Program-made: the position numbers and the translations under genes
Notes under the pieces: model-generated
What the model was told of the DNA's origin: nothing
Databases searched by the model: none
The model's input: only the letters and a program-made list of their open reading frames with translations
Assembly: GCF_029871205.1 (NCBI RefSeq)
Contig: NZ_SSOJ01000138.1
Coordinates: 31,738 to 72,870, forward strand
Origin: Pseudomonas sp. BN417
GTDB lineage: Bacteria; Pseudomonadota; Gammaproteobacteria; Pseudomonadales; Pseudomonadaceae
DNA: 41,133 bases
Reading direction: 5' to 3'
Shown here: piece after piece, positions 26,457 to 34,653 of the stretch
How positions within the stretch are numbered: the first letter of the stretch is position 1
Layout: each line of letters starts with the position of its first letter

Positions 26457-27338
26457 TCAACCCTGGTGCAACGCCCTGTAGTGACTGGGCGCCATGCCCA
26501 CCACCTTCCTGAACAGGCGCGAAAAGTAATAGACATCCTCGTACCCCAGTTGCTCGGCGATCTGCCGCACGCCCTGGTCCCCTTCGTCCAGTAGCCGGCA
26601 GGCGTGGGCCATCTTCAGCTGGATGAAGTCCTGGATCGGCGCATGGCCGGTCAGGGCGCGGTAGGTCTTGGCGAAGTGGAAGCGCGACAACTTGAACTGC
26701 GCCGCCAACTGGTCGAGGTTGAGGCTGTCGTGCAGGTGCGCCCGCATCACCGCCTGCACGGCGTCCACGTCCAGCACCCGGCCGGATTTGAGGTAACCGC
26801 GCACCGGCAGCACGGCCAGGGAGGTGAGCAGGGTCTGCAACTGATGAGCGGCATGGATGAAGTGCGGCAGGTTCAGCCCCTGCTTGCGCAACGCCAGCAG
26901 GGCATCGAAGTCCGCCAGGAGGCGTGGCTGCACGCCGATACGGCGCAGTGCCGACTGACCGAGGGGACGCAGGTATTCCGCCACCAACTCGCCCTCGAAG
27001 TGCACCCAGTAGATGCTCCAGGGCCGCTGCGCATCGGCGCCGTAGGCATGCAGGCGGCCCTTAGGCAATAGTAGAAGATCGCCACCACCCACCTCGAATC
27101 GTCCATCCTCGCCCTCCAGCCAGCCCTGCCCGGAACGGCAGTAGATCAGCAGGTTGTCCTCCGGCACCTGGCGCTGCATGCGGTGGCCCGAGGCCTCCGG
27201 GTAGTAGCCCAGGGCCAGGGGATAACAGGCTGAAGTCAGCGGATGGCGGGCCAGCAGGCGGCGCAGCCGCGGTGGCGTGGTGAAGCGCACGCCATTGGTC
27301 GGCAGGGGCCAGTTGGAGGTATCCACAGAGCGGCTCAT
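26457..27338 (-). CDS. AraC family transcriptional regulator (valine operon)
   Basis: The 293-residue regulator has an N-terminal cupin-like sensing domain (about residues 1-160) with DNLLIYCRSGQGWLEG and GGGDLLLLPKGRLHAY, and a C-terminal AraC domain with two helix-turn-helix motifs (LDQLAAQFKLSRFHFAKTYRALTG and VRQIAEQLGYEDVYYFSRLFRKVVG). Its divergent position suggests it activates the mmsA operon, as MmsR does for the PAO1 mmsAB locus, though this one is the PA0748-type regulator. The ATG at 27338 is chosen because the frame further upstream enters the operator/promoter region. Confidence 0.88.
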   Translation of the reverse strand: MSRSVDTSNWPLPTNGVRFTTPPRLRRLLARHPLTSACYPLALGYYPEASGHRMQRQVPEDNLLIYCRSGQGWLEGEDGRFEVGGGDLLLLPKGRLHAYGADAQRPWSIYWVHFEGELVAEYLRPLGQSALRRIGVQPRLLADFDALLALRKQGLNLPHFIHAAHQLQTLLTSLAVLPVRGYLKSGRVLDVDAVQAVMRAHLHDSLNLDQLAAQFKLSRFHFAKTYRALTGHAPIQDFIQLKMAHACRLLDEGDQGVRQIAEQLGYEDVYYFSRLFRKVVGMAPSHYRALHQG

Positions 27339-27363
27339 GGGTGTTCTTGTAGTGGCCTGCAAT

Positions 27364-27401
27364 ACCAAGATCGTCCATCCCACAACCAAGATCGTCAATC
27401 C
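27364..27401 (+). promoter_or_regulatory. Tandem direct repeat, probable AraC-type operator
   Basis: ACCAAGATCGTC followed by (C/A)ATCC occurs at 27364-27380 and again at 27385-27401, a 21-bp period equal to two helical turns. AraC-family activators commonly bind such tandem half-sites. The right copy overlaps the predicted -35 of mmsA. Binding by the divergent regulator is inferred. Confidence 0.65.
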
Positions 27402-27427
27402 ACATCTGGATCGGCGGCCGCTATAAG
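27399..27427 (+). promoter_or_regulatory. Predicted promoter of the mmsA operon
   Basis: TCCACA (27399-27404) and TATAAG (27422-27427) are 17 bp apart. The poor -35 overlapped by the direct repeat is the arrangement expected of an activator-dependent promoter. The start would be near 27434, 36 nt before the mmsA ATG. Confidence 0.55.
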
Positions 27428-27469
27428 AGCAAGAAACAACCAGGTCCCGTCTTACGGGTGGAGGACCAG

Positions 27470-28963
27470 ATGGCTCGGACAATTCCGCAACTGATCGACG
27501 GCGAGTGGCGCGAAAGCCGCGCCCGTGAGCTGATCGAGATCACCGACCCGGCGACTCAGGAAGTCCTGGCCCTGGCGCCCAAGGCCACCGCCGAAGAAAT
27601 CGAGGCCGCCGTTGCCAGCGCCAAGGACGCCTTCCAGAGCTGGCGTGAAGTACCGGTGCCGGAACGCGCCCGGCTGATGCTGCGCTACCAGCAGCTGCTC
27701 AAGGAGCACCACGACGAGCTGGGCGAACTGCTCGCCAGCGACACCGGCAAGACCCTGGCCGATGCCAAGGGCGACGTCTGGCGTGGCATCGAGGTGGTCG
27801 AGCACGCGGCCAACGTGGCGAGCCTGATGATGGGCGAGACCATGGAAAACGTCGCCCGCGAGATCGACACCGCCAGCTGGGTCCAGCCGCTGGGCGTGTG
27901 CGTCGGCATCACCCCCTTCAACTTCCCGGCGATGATTCCGCTGTGGATGTTTCCGCTGGCCATCGCCTGCGGCAACACCTTCGTCCTCAAGCCTTCCGAG
28001 CAGGACCCGCTGACATCCAACCGCCTCGCCGAACTCTTCATCGAGGCCGGCGCACCCAAGGGCGTGCTGCAGGTGATCCATGGCGGCCGCGAACAGGTGG
28101 ACGCCCTGCTCACCCATCCGGACGTGCGCGCCATCTCCTTCGTCGGCTCGGTGGCGGTGGGCCAGCACATCTACCGCACTGGCACCGCCCACCTGAAGCG
28201 GGTGCAGGCCTTCGCCGGGGCCAAGAACCACATGGTGGTTCTGCCCGACGCCCATAAGGACCAGGTGCTGAGCAACCTGGTGGGCGCCAGCTGCGGCGCC
28301 GCCGGCCAGCGTTGCATGGCCATCAGCGTCGCCATCTTCGTCGGCGAGGCGCGCCAGTGGATTCCCGAACTCGCCGCACAGATGGCCGAACTGCGCCCCG
28401 GCCACTGGAAGGACGCCCACTCGGCCTTTGGCCCGCTGATCAGCCAGCAGGCCCGGCAACGAGTGCTGCGGCTGATCGCCGAGGGCAAGGCGGAAGGCGC
28501 CGAATGCCTGCTGGACGGTTCCCAGTGCCAGGTGCCCGGCTACCCGAACGGCAACTGGCTGGGCCCGACCCTGTTCCGCGGCGTGACCGCGAAGATGGGC
28601 CTCTACCGCGAGGAAATCTTCGGCCCGGTCCTGGTATGCATGGAGGTGGACAGCCTGGAAGACGCCATCGCCCTCGTCAACGCCAACCCCTACGGCAACG
28701 GCACCAGCCTGTTCACGCGCTCCGGCGGCGCCGCACGGCACTTCCAGCACGCGGTGGAAGTCGGCCAGGTGGGGATCAACGTGCCCATCCCGGTGCCCCT
28801 GCCCTTCTTCTCCTTCACCGGCTGGAAGGGTTCCTTCTATGGCGACCTGCACGCCTACGGCAAGCAGGCGGTACGCTTCTATACCGAGACCAAGACGGTC
28901 ACCACGCGCTGGTTCGACGACACGCCGGTCACCGGCCCCAACATGACCATCCACTTGAAATAG
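27470..28963 (+). CDS. mmsA: CoA-acylating methylmalonate-semialdehyde dehydrogenase
   Basis: MmsA oxidises methylmalonate semialdehyde with CoA and NAD to propionyl-CoA, ending valine breakdown. The 497-residue aldehyde dehydrogenase has [25 protein letters not shown] (about residues 146-170), the NAD-binding FVGSVAVG, and the catalytic cysteine C282 in GQRCMAI, the sequence typical of the CoA-dependent class. The ATG at 27470 has GGAGG 5 nt upstream; a GTG 12 nt earlier overlaps that site. It is the first gene of a five-gene operon. This is the PA0747-type copy; PAO1 has another mmsA elsewhere. Confidence 0.9.
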   Translation: MARTIPQLIDGEWRESRARELIEITDPATQEVLALAPKATAEEIEAAVASAKDAFQSWREVPVPERARLMLRYQQLLKEHHDELGELLASDTGKTLADAKGDVWRGIEVVEHAANVASLMMGETMENVAREIDTASWVQPLGVCVGITPFNFPAMIPLWMFPLAIACGNTFVLKPSEQDPLTSNRLAELFIEAGAPKGVLQVIHGGREQVDALLTHPDVRAISFVGSVAVGQHIYRTGTAHLKRVQAFAGAKNHMVVLPDAHKDQVLSNLVGASCGAAGQRCMAISVAIFVGEARQWIPELAAQMAELRPGHWKDAHSAFGPLISQQARQRVLRLIAEGKAEGAECLLDGSQCQVPGYPNGNWLGPTLFRGVTAKMGLYREEIFGPVLVCMEVDSLEDAIALVNANPYGNGTSLFTRSGGAARHFQHAVEVGQVGINVPIPVPLPFFSFTGWKGSFYGDLHAYGKQAVRFYTETKTVTTRWFDDTPVTGPNMTIHLK

Positions 28964-29036
28964 GGACAGGATGCAAATCGCTCCTGCAGTTCCGAATACG
29001 GGCCGAGCCCCGCCCTTGAGCAGCCGAGGCAGATAG

Positions 29037-30200
29037 ATGGATTTCGACCTCACCGAAGAACAACGCCTGCTGGTGGACAGCGCCCGCGCCTTCGCCAGCC
29101 ATGAGCTGGCGCCCCATGCAGCGGAATGGGACCGCGGCCACCACTTCCCGCTGGAAGTGATCCGCCGTGCCGCCGAGCAGGGCTACCTGGGCCTCTACAT
29201 AGCCGAGGAAGACGGCGGGCTGGGGTTGTCCCGACTCAGCGCCGCGCTGATCTTCGAACAACTGGCGGCCGGCTGCGTGGCCACCACCGCCTACCTGACC
29301 ATCCACAACATGGCCGCCTGGATGCTCGCCTCCTTCGGCGATGCCGAGCTCAAGGCACGCTGGCTGCCCGGCTTGCTGAACGGCGAACGGCTCGCCTCCT
29401 ACTGCCTGACCGAACCGGACGCCGGCTCCGACGCCGCCCACCTGCGCACCCGCGCCCGCCGCGATGGCGAGGATTACGTGCTGGACGGCAGCAAGTGCTT
29501 CATTTCCGGCGCAGGCAGCACCGAGGTGCTGATCGTCATGGCGCGCACGGGAGCGGACGGCGCCAAGGGTATTTCCTGCTTCCTGGTGCCGGCCGATGCC
29601 GAGGGCGTCCGCTACGGGCGCAACGAGGACAAGATGGGCTGGCGCGCCCAGCCCACGCGCACCATCACCTTCGAGAGCGTGCGCATCCCCGTCGGCAACC
29701 GCATCGGCCCCGAAGGCCAGGGTTTCGTCTACGCGATGAAGGGACTGGACGGCGGCCGCCTGAACATCGCCAGTTGCTCCCTCGGCGCCGCCCAGGCGGC
29801 CCTGGAGCAGAGCCTGCGCTATGTGGAGGAGCGCAAGCAGTTCGGCAAGCCCCTGGCCGAGTTCCAGGCCCTGCAGTTCAAGCTCGCCGACATGCTCACC
29901 GCCCTCACCGCCAGCCGGCAGATGGTGCGCCTGGCCGCCCATCGCCTGGACCAGCGCCATGCCGAAGCCAGCCTCTATTGCGCCATGGCCAAGCGCTTCG
30001 CCACCGACCAGTGCTTCGAACTGTGCAACGAGGCATTGCAGCTGCACGGCGGCTACGGCTATCTGAACGACTATCCTCTGGAGCGCTGGGTGCGGGATAC
30101 CCGGGTGCACCAGATTCTTGAAGGCACCAATGAAATCATGCGCGTCATCGTGGCGCGTCGTTTACTGGAACAGGGCGGCACGCTCGACCGCCTGCTGTAA
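29037..30200 (+). CDS. Acyl-CoA dehydrogenase (isobutyryl-CoA type)
   Basis: The 387-residue FAD enzyme introduces the alpha-beta double bond into acyl-CoA. Signatures YCLTEPDAGSDAAHLRTRA and EERKQFGKPLAEFQALQFKLAD are clear, and QLHGGYGYLNDYPLERWVRD precedes the catalytic glutamate E362 in ILEGTNEIMR. In this operon, isobutyryl-CoA to methacrylyl-CoA is the expected reaction; 2-methylbutyryl-CoA or medium-chain substrates remain possible. It lies 73 bp after mmsA and 10 bp before the hydratase gene. Confidence 0.88.
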   Translation: MDFDLTEEQRLLVDSARAFASHELAPHAAEWDRGHHFPLEVIRRAAEQGYLGLYIAEEDGGLGLSRLSAALIFEQLAAGCVATTAYLTIHNMAAWMLASFGDAELKARWLPGLLNGERLASYCLTEPDAGSDAAHLRTRARRDGEDYVLDGSKCFISGAGSTEVLIVMARTGADGAKGISCFLVPADAEGVRYGRNEDKMGWRAQPTRTITFESVRIPVGNRIGPEGQGFVYAMKGLDGGRLNIASCSLGAAQAALEQSLRYVEERKQFGKPLAEFQALQFKLADMLTALTASRQMVRLAAHRLDQRHAEASLYCAMAKRFATDQCFELCNEALQLHGGYGYLNDYPLERWVRDTRVHQILEGTNEIMRVIVARRLLEQGGTLDRLL

Positions 30201-30210
30201 GGAGATGCAC

Positions 30211-31029
30211 ATGACCACTGCCGTTGAACCCTACCAGCCCGGGATCTTCGACCTGACCCACAAACTCACGGTGGAAAAGCACGGGCATACCGCGCTGATC
30301 ACCATCAACCACCCACCGGCCAACACCTGGGACCGCGAGTCGCTGATCGGCCTCAAGCAGCTGATCGAGCATCTCAACCACGACGACGAGATCTACGCCC
30401 TGGTGGTGACCGGCCAGGGGCCGAAGTTCTTCAGCGCCGGCGCCGATCTCAACCTGTTCGCCGATGGCGACAAAGCCCGCGCCCGCGAGATGGCGCGGCG
30501 CTTCGGCGAAGCCTTCGAGGCATTGCGGGACTTCCGTGGCGTGTCGATCGCCGCGATCAACGGCTACGCCATGGGCGGTGGCCTGGAATGCGCCCTGGCC
30601 TGCGACATCCGTATCGCCGAGCGCCAGGCCCTGATGGCCCTGCCCGAAGCCACCGTGGGCCTGCTGCCCTGCGCCGGCGGCACCCAGGCCCTGCCCTGGA
30701 TGGTGGGCGAAGGCTGGGCCAAGCGCATGATTCTCTGTGGCGAACGGGTGGACGCCGAAACCGCCCTGCGCATCGGCCTGGTGGAGCAGGTGGTGGACAG
30801 CGGCGAGGCCCGCGGCACTGCCCTGCTGCTGGCGGCCAAGGTGGCACGGCAGAGCCCGGTGGCAGTGCGCACCATCAAGCCACTGATCCAGGGCGCCCGG
30901 GAGCGCGGACCGAACGGCTGGTTGCCGGAAGAGCGTGAGCGCTTCGTCGACCTGTTCGACGCTGACGACACCCGCGAGGGCGTCAACGCCTTCCTGGAAA
31001 AACGCGACCCGCACTGGCGCAACAAATGA
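30211..31029 (+). CDS. dspI: Enoyl-CoA hydratase, DspI-like
   Basis: The 272-residue crotonase-fold enzyme keeps both catalytic glutamates: E126 in MGGGLECAL and E146 in LPEATVGLLPCAGGTQ; the oxyanion segment FFSAGADL is present. In the operon it would hydrate methacrylyl-CoA to 3-hydroxyisobutyryl-CoA. The sequence and context match PAO1 PA0745, which was named dspI because it was reported as needed for the biofilm-dispersal fatty acid cis-2-decenoic acid. Which role applies here cannot be told from sequence. Start at 30211: GGAG lies 6 nt upstream, too close for the ATG at 30205. Confidence 0.85.
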   Translation: MTTAVEPYQPGIFDLTHKLTVEKHGHTALITINHPPANTWDRESLIGLKQLIEHLNHDDEIYALVVTGQGPKFFSAGADLNLFADGDKARAREMARRFGEAFEALRDFRGVSIAAINGYAMGGGLECALACDIRIAERQALMALPEATVGLLPCAGGTQALPWMVGEGWAKRMILCGERVDAETALRIGLVEQVVDSGEARGTALLLAAKVARQSPVAVRTIKPLIQGARERGPNGWLPEERERFVDLFDADDTREGVNAFLEKRDPHWRNK

Positions 31030-31052
31030 TCGAGAGCCCGACGAGAACGACC

Positions 31053-32156
31053 ATGAATGTGAGTTTCGAAGAACGCAACGGCCTGCATGGCGCCCGCATC
31101 GGCATCGCCAGCCTGGATGCCGAAGCGAGCCTGAATGCCCTGTCCCTGCCGATGATCGAAGCCCTGGATGCGAAATTGCGCGCCTGGGCCAAGGACCCGG
31201 AGATCGTCTGCGTGCTGCTGCGCGGCAACGGGCCCAAGGCCTTCTGCGCCGGTGGCGACGTGCGCCGCCTGGTGGACGCCTGCCGCGAGCACCCGGGCGT
31301 GGTGCCGCCGCTGGCGGGCCGCTTCTTCGCCGACGAATACCGCCTCGACCACCGCATCCACACCTATCCCAAGCCACTGATCTGCTGGGCCCACGGCCAT
31401 GTATTGGGCGGCGGCATGGGCCTGATGCAGGGCGCTGCGATCCGCATCGTCACGCCCTCCAGCCGCCTCGGCATGCCGGAAATCAACATCGGCCTCTACC
31501 CCGATGTCGGCGGCAGCTGGTTCCTCGCCCGCCTGCCGGGCAAGCTCGGCCTCTTCCTCGGCCTGGGCGCCAGCGCCATCAACGCCCATGACGCCCTGGA
31601 CCTGAACCTGGCCGACCGCTTCCTCCTGGAAGACCAGCAGGACGCCCTGATCAATGGCCTGGTGCAGCTCAACTGGCAGGACAAGTCGCGGACCCAGCTC
31701 AACAGCCTGCTCAAGGCGCTGGAGCACGAAGCCCGCGGCCAGTTGCCGGAAGCCCAGTGGTTGCCGCGGCGCAAGCGCATCGACGAACTGCTGGACGTGG
31801 CCGACCTGCCTGCCGCCTGGAATGCCATCACCGCCTTGCAGCACGACAGCGATGTGCCCCTGGCTCGCGCCGCCAAGACCCTGGCCGCCGGCTGCCCGCT
31901 CACCGCCCACCTGGTCTGGGAGCAGATCCGCCGGGCGAAGCACCTGTCGCTGGCCGAAGTCTTCCGCATGGAATACGGCATGAGCCTGAATTGCTGCCGC
32001 CATCCGGAATTCCCCGAAGGCGTGCGTGCCCGGCTGATCGACAAGGACAACGCACCGCGCTGGCACTGGCCGGATGTGGCGGCGATTCCGCGGGCGGTGA
32101 TCGACGCCCATTTCGAGCCGGTGTGGGAAGGCCGGCACCCGCTGGACGATCTCTGA
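31053..32156 (+). CDS. 3-hydroxyisobutyryl-CoA hydrolase (HIBCH-like)
   Basis: The 367-residue crotonase-superfamily protein has the longer HIBCH layout: GPKAFCAGGDVRRLV (oxyanion hole), HGHVLGGGMGLMQGA, and RLGMPEINIGLYPDVGGSWFLARL with the conserved Glu and Asp. A C-terminal extension after about residue 230, including LTAHLVWEQIRRAKHLSLAEVFRMEY, is typical of the family. It would release free 3-hydroxyisobutyrate from its CoA ester in valine breakdown. The ATG at 31053 is preferred; an ATG at 31026 overlaps the previous stop as ATGA and would add 9 residues. Confidence 0.87.
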   Translation: MNVSFEERNGLHGARIGIASLDAEASLNALSLPMIEALDAKLRAWAKDPEIVCVLLRGNGPKAFCAGGDVRRLVDACREHPGVVPPLAGRFFADEYRLDHRIHTYPKPLICWAHGHVLGGGMGLMQGAAIRIVTPSSRLGMPEINIGLYPDVGGSWFLARLPGKLGLFLGLGASAINAHDALDLNLADRFLLEDQQDALINGLVQLNWQDKSRTQLNSLLKALEHEARGQLPEAQWLPRRKRIDELLDVADLPAAWNAITALQHDSDVPLARAAKTLAAGCPLTAHLVWEQIRRAKHLSLAEVFRMEYGMSLNCCRHPEFPEGVRARLIDKDNAPRWHWPDVAAIPRAVIDAHFEPVWEGRHPLDDL

Positions 32157-32199
32157 CAACCAGCCGGCAGCCGCGCGGCCCCGGCCAAGGAGAAGCACG

Positions 32200-33084
32200 A
32201 TGAGCAAGATCGCCTTTATCGGACTCGGCCATATGGGCCTGCCCATGGCCCGCAACCTGCTCAAGGCGGGCCACACGCTCGCGATCTACGATCTGGTGCA
32301 GGCGGCCGTCGACGAGCTGGCCGCCGAAGGCGCCAGGCCGGCGCGGGATGCACGGGAGGCCGTCAGCGGTGCGCAGGTGGTGATCACCATGCTGCCCGCC
32401 AGCAAGCATGTGGAAGGCTTGCTGCTGGGCGAAGGCGGTCTGCTGCAGTCCATCGCTCCCGGCAGCCTGGTGCTGGAGTGTTCCACCATCGCCCCCGAGT
32501 CCGCGCGCAAGGTGCACGCGGCGGCCAAGGCACGCGGTATCGAGCTGCTGGACGCCCCGGTGTCTGGCGGCACCGCCGGCGCCGCGGCCGGCACCCTGAC
32601 CTTCATGGTCGGCGGCGAGGCGGCGGCGCTGGAGACGGCGCGGCCGATATTCGAGGCCATGGGCAAGAACATCTTCCACGCCGGCCCCGATGGCGCCGGC
32701 CAGGTGGCCAAGGTGTGCAACAACCAACTGCTCGCGGTGCAGATGATCGGCACCGCCGAGTCCATGGCCCTCGGCGTGGCCAACGGCCTGGACCCGGCCA
32801 TCCTCGCCGAGATCATGCGCCAGAGCTCGGGCGGCAACTGGGTGCTGGAGCGCTACAACCCCTGGCCCGGGGTGATGCCCAATGCGCCGGCGAGCAAGGA
32901 ATACGAGGGAGGGTTCATGGCCGAGCTGATGGCCAAGGACCTGGGGCTCGCCCAGGAAACCGCGCAGAACAGCCTCAGCAGCACCCCCATGGGCGCCCTG
33001 GCGCTGCAGCTCTATCGCCTGCTGCTCAAGCAGGGTAAGGGCAAGAAGGATTTCTCGGTGGTGCAGAAGCTGTTTGCGGAGTGA
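32200..33084 (+). CDS. mmsB: 3-hydroxyisobutyrate dehydrogenase-family enzyme (MmsB-like)
   Basis: The 294-residue NAD-dependent beta-hydroxyacid dehydrogenase has the Rossmann motif FIGLGHMGLPMARNL, the substrate segment DAPVSGG (S122), and the catalytic lysine K171 in KVCNNQLL. Operon context predicts oxidation of 3-hydroxyisobutyrate to methylmalonate semialdehyde, the substrate of MmsA. The closest match by position is PAO1 PA0743, which I recall was shown to favour L-serine and methyl-L-serine, so the true substrate may differ. A GGAG site lies upstream of the ATG. It is the last gene of the operon. Confidence 0.88.
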   Translation: MSKIAFIGLGHMGLPMARNLLKAGHTLAIYDLVQAAVDELAAEGARPARDAREAVSGAQVVITMLPASKHVEGLLLGEGGLLQSIAPGSLVLECSTIAPESARKVHAAAKARGIELLDAPVSGGTAGAAAGTLTFMVGGEAAALETARPIFEAMGKNIFHAGPDGAGQVAKVCNNQLLAVQMIGTAESMALGVANGLDPAILAEIMRQSSGGNWVLERYNPWPGVMPNAPASKEYEGGFMAELMAKDLGLAQETAQNSLSSTPMGALALQLYRLLLKQGKGKKDFSVVQKLFAE

Positions 33085-33124
33085 CGCTGAGTCCCCCGCA
33101 CAATGCACGATCAGCCGCGCAATC

Positions 33125-33140
33125 CCCGGATTTCATCCGG
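33125..33140. repeat. Short palindrome (CCCGGAT/ATCCGGG)
   Basis: CCCGGAT and ATCCGGG face each other around TT, followed by CTACGG. It belongs to the common Pseudomonas GTAGCCCGGAT-type repeat and directly precedes the larger inverted pair at 33179-33282. Confidence 0.5.
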
Positions 33141-33178
33141 GCTACGGCCTGAGTACCCCTGCAGGAGCCTGCTTTTCC

Positions 33179-33282
33179 TGTGGGGGCGAATTCATTCGCT
33201 TAGGGCTGCGCAGCGGCCCCAACACCACTGGGTGCGACAGGTCAGGCCTATGGCCTGATTCGCGAATGAATTCGCCCCCACA
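33179..33282. repeat. REP-like inverted pair after mmsB
   Basis: Left arm TGTGGGGGCGAATTCATTCGC (33179-33199) mirrors right arm GCGAATGAATTCGCCCCCACA (33262-33282). The element separates the convergent mmsB and lapC genes and marks the boundary between the valine operon and the adhesin secretion genes. It shares its core with the element at 15925-16024. Confidence 0.75.
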
Positions 33283-33294
33283 ACATGCGCACGA

Positions 33295-34653
33295 TCACCG
33301 CTCCCGAAGCGCCTCGGCCTTGGCGCGGATGATGGGTTTCAGCAGGTAGCTGAGGATGCTCTTCTTGCCGGTCATGATGTCGACCGAGGCGACCATCCCG
33401 GGAATGATCAACAGCGGATTCTCGTCGGTCCCCAGGTGGCTCTTCTGGGTACGCAGCTTGATCAGGTAGAAGCTGTTGCCTTCGTCGTCGGTGATGGTGT
33501 CGGCCCCGATCTGCTCCAGCTCTCCCGCCAGCCCGCCGTAGATGGTGTAGTCGTAGGCGGTGAACTTGACCATGGCGTGCTGCCCAGGATGCAGGAAGGC
33601 GATGTCCTGGGGCCTGATCCGCGCTTCCACCAGCAAGGTGTCGTCCAGCGGCACTATCTCCACCAGGTCGCTGCCCGGCTGGATCACCCCGCCAATGGTG
33701 TTGACCAGCAGTTGCTTGACGATGCCGCGCACGGGCGAAGTGACCAGGGTGCGCTTGACCCTGTCCTCCAGCGCCCTGCCGGTGGCATTGGCCTTGTTCA
33801 GGTCGGTACGCGCCTCGTTCAGCTGGGTCAGCGCCTCGCTGCGGAAGCGCGAGCGGGTCTCGGCGATCTTGCGTTCCACTTCCTTGATCGCCGACTCAGC
33901 TCGGGGAATGGCAAGGCCAGTGGCGTCCAGTTCGCCACGGTTCTCCACCTCGGCACGGCGCAGGCGCAGGACCTCCACCTTGGAAATGGCGCCCTGGGCC
34001 ACCAGCGGCTCGGAGATGGCGATCTCCTGGCGCAGCAGCTGCAGGCTGTTGCGGTACTGGCCCTGCTTGGAGACGAACTCGCGCAGCTCCTGCTGCCGTT
34101 GCACCAGTTGTTCTTCGAGGCCGGCCACCTCGTCCTGCAGCTGCTGCTGGCGGCTGCGGTAGAGGGCTTCCTCGCTGGCCGCCTGCTCGGGCACGAGCGT
34201 GCGCACCTCTTCCGAGATATGCAGGGCGCGGTCCTCGACCTCGGCGCTCAGGCGCTCGACGCGCAGCAGCATGGCGGTGCGGTCGGCCTCGGTCTCACCG
34301 ACGTTGGATTGGAAACGGGTCGGGTCCAGGCGCAGCAGAGGGTCGCCTATTTCCACCACCTGCCCCTCGCGGACGAACAGTTCCGAGACGATGCCGCCCT
34401 CGAGGTTCTGCACCTTCTGCAACTTGGATGAGGGAATGGCCTTGCCATCGCCACGGGTGACCTCGTCCACCTGAGCGAGGTGCGCCCAGACCAGCATGAA
34501 CAGGGTAAAGCCGATGAGCGTCCAGATGGTCAGGCGCACCACGCGCGGCGCGTCCTCCACCAACGCCTTGTTGACTTCGGGCAGGGGCTGGTCCGACAGG
34601 GATTCGCTGCCCTTGAAATACTGGCGAAGCACGCCGAAACCCTTATGCGACAC
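33295..34653 (-). CDS. lapC: Type I secretion membrane fusion protein (HlyD/LapC-like)
   Basis: The 452-residue periplasmic adaptor links the inner-membrane ABC protein to the outer-membrane channel. After a cytoplasmic N-terminus there is one membrane helix (about residues 40-60), a lipoyl-type barrel (GDGKAIPSSKLQKVQNLEGGIVSELFVREGQVVEIGDPLL), a long coiled-coil (about residues 125-280) and a C-terminal barrel (VTSPVRGIVKQLLVNTIGGVIQPG). The start is GTG, with GGGG 8 nt upstream, and overlaps the end of lapB by 11 nt. Context indicates export of the adhesin at 38616. Confidence 0.9.
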   Translation of the reverse strand: MSHKGFGVLRQYFKGSESLSDQPLPEVNKALVEDAPRVVRLTIWTLIGFTLFMLVWAHLAQVDEVTRGDGKAIPSSKLQKVQNLEGGIVSELFVREGQVVEIGDPLLRLDPTRFQSNVGETEADRTAMLLRVERLSAEVEDRALHISEEVRTLVPEQAASEEALYRSRQQQLQDEVAGLEEQLVQRQQELREFVSKQGQYRNSLQLLRQEIAISEPLVAQGAISKVEVLRLRRAEVENRGELDATGLAIPRAESAIKEVERKIAETRSRFRSEALTQLNEARTDLNKANATGRALEDRVKRTLVTSPVRGIVKQLLVNTIGGVIQPGSDLVEIVPLDDTLLVEARIRPQDIAFLHPGQHAMVKFTAYDYTIYGGLAGELEQIGADTITDDEGNSFYLIKLRTQKSHLGTDENPLLIIPGMVASVDIMTGKKSILSYLLKPIIRAKAEALRER

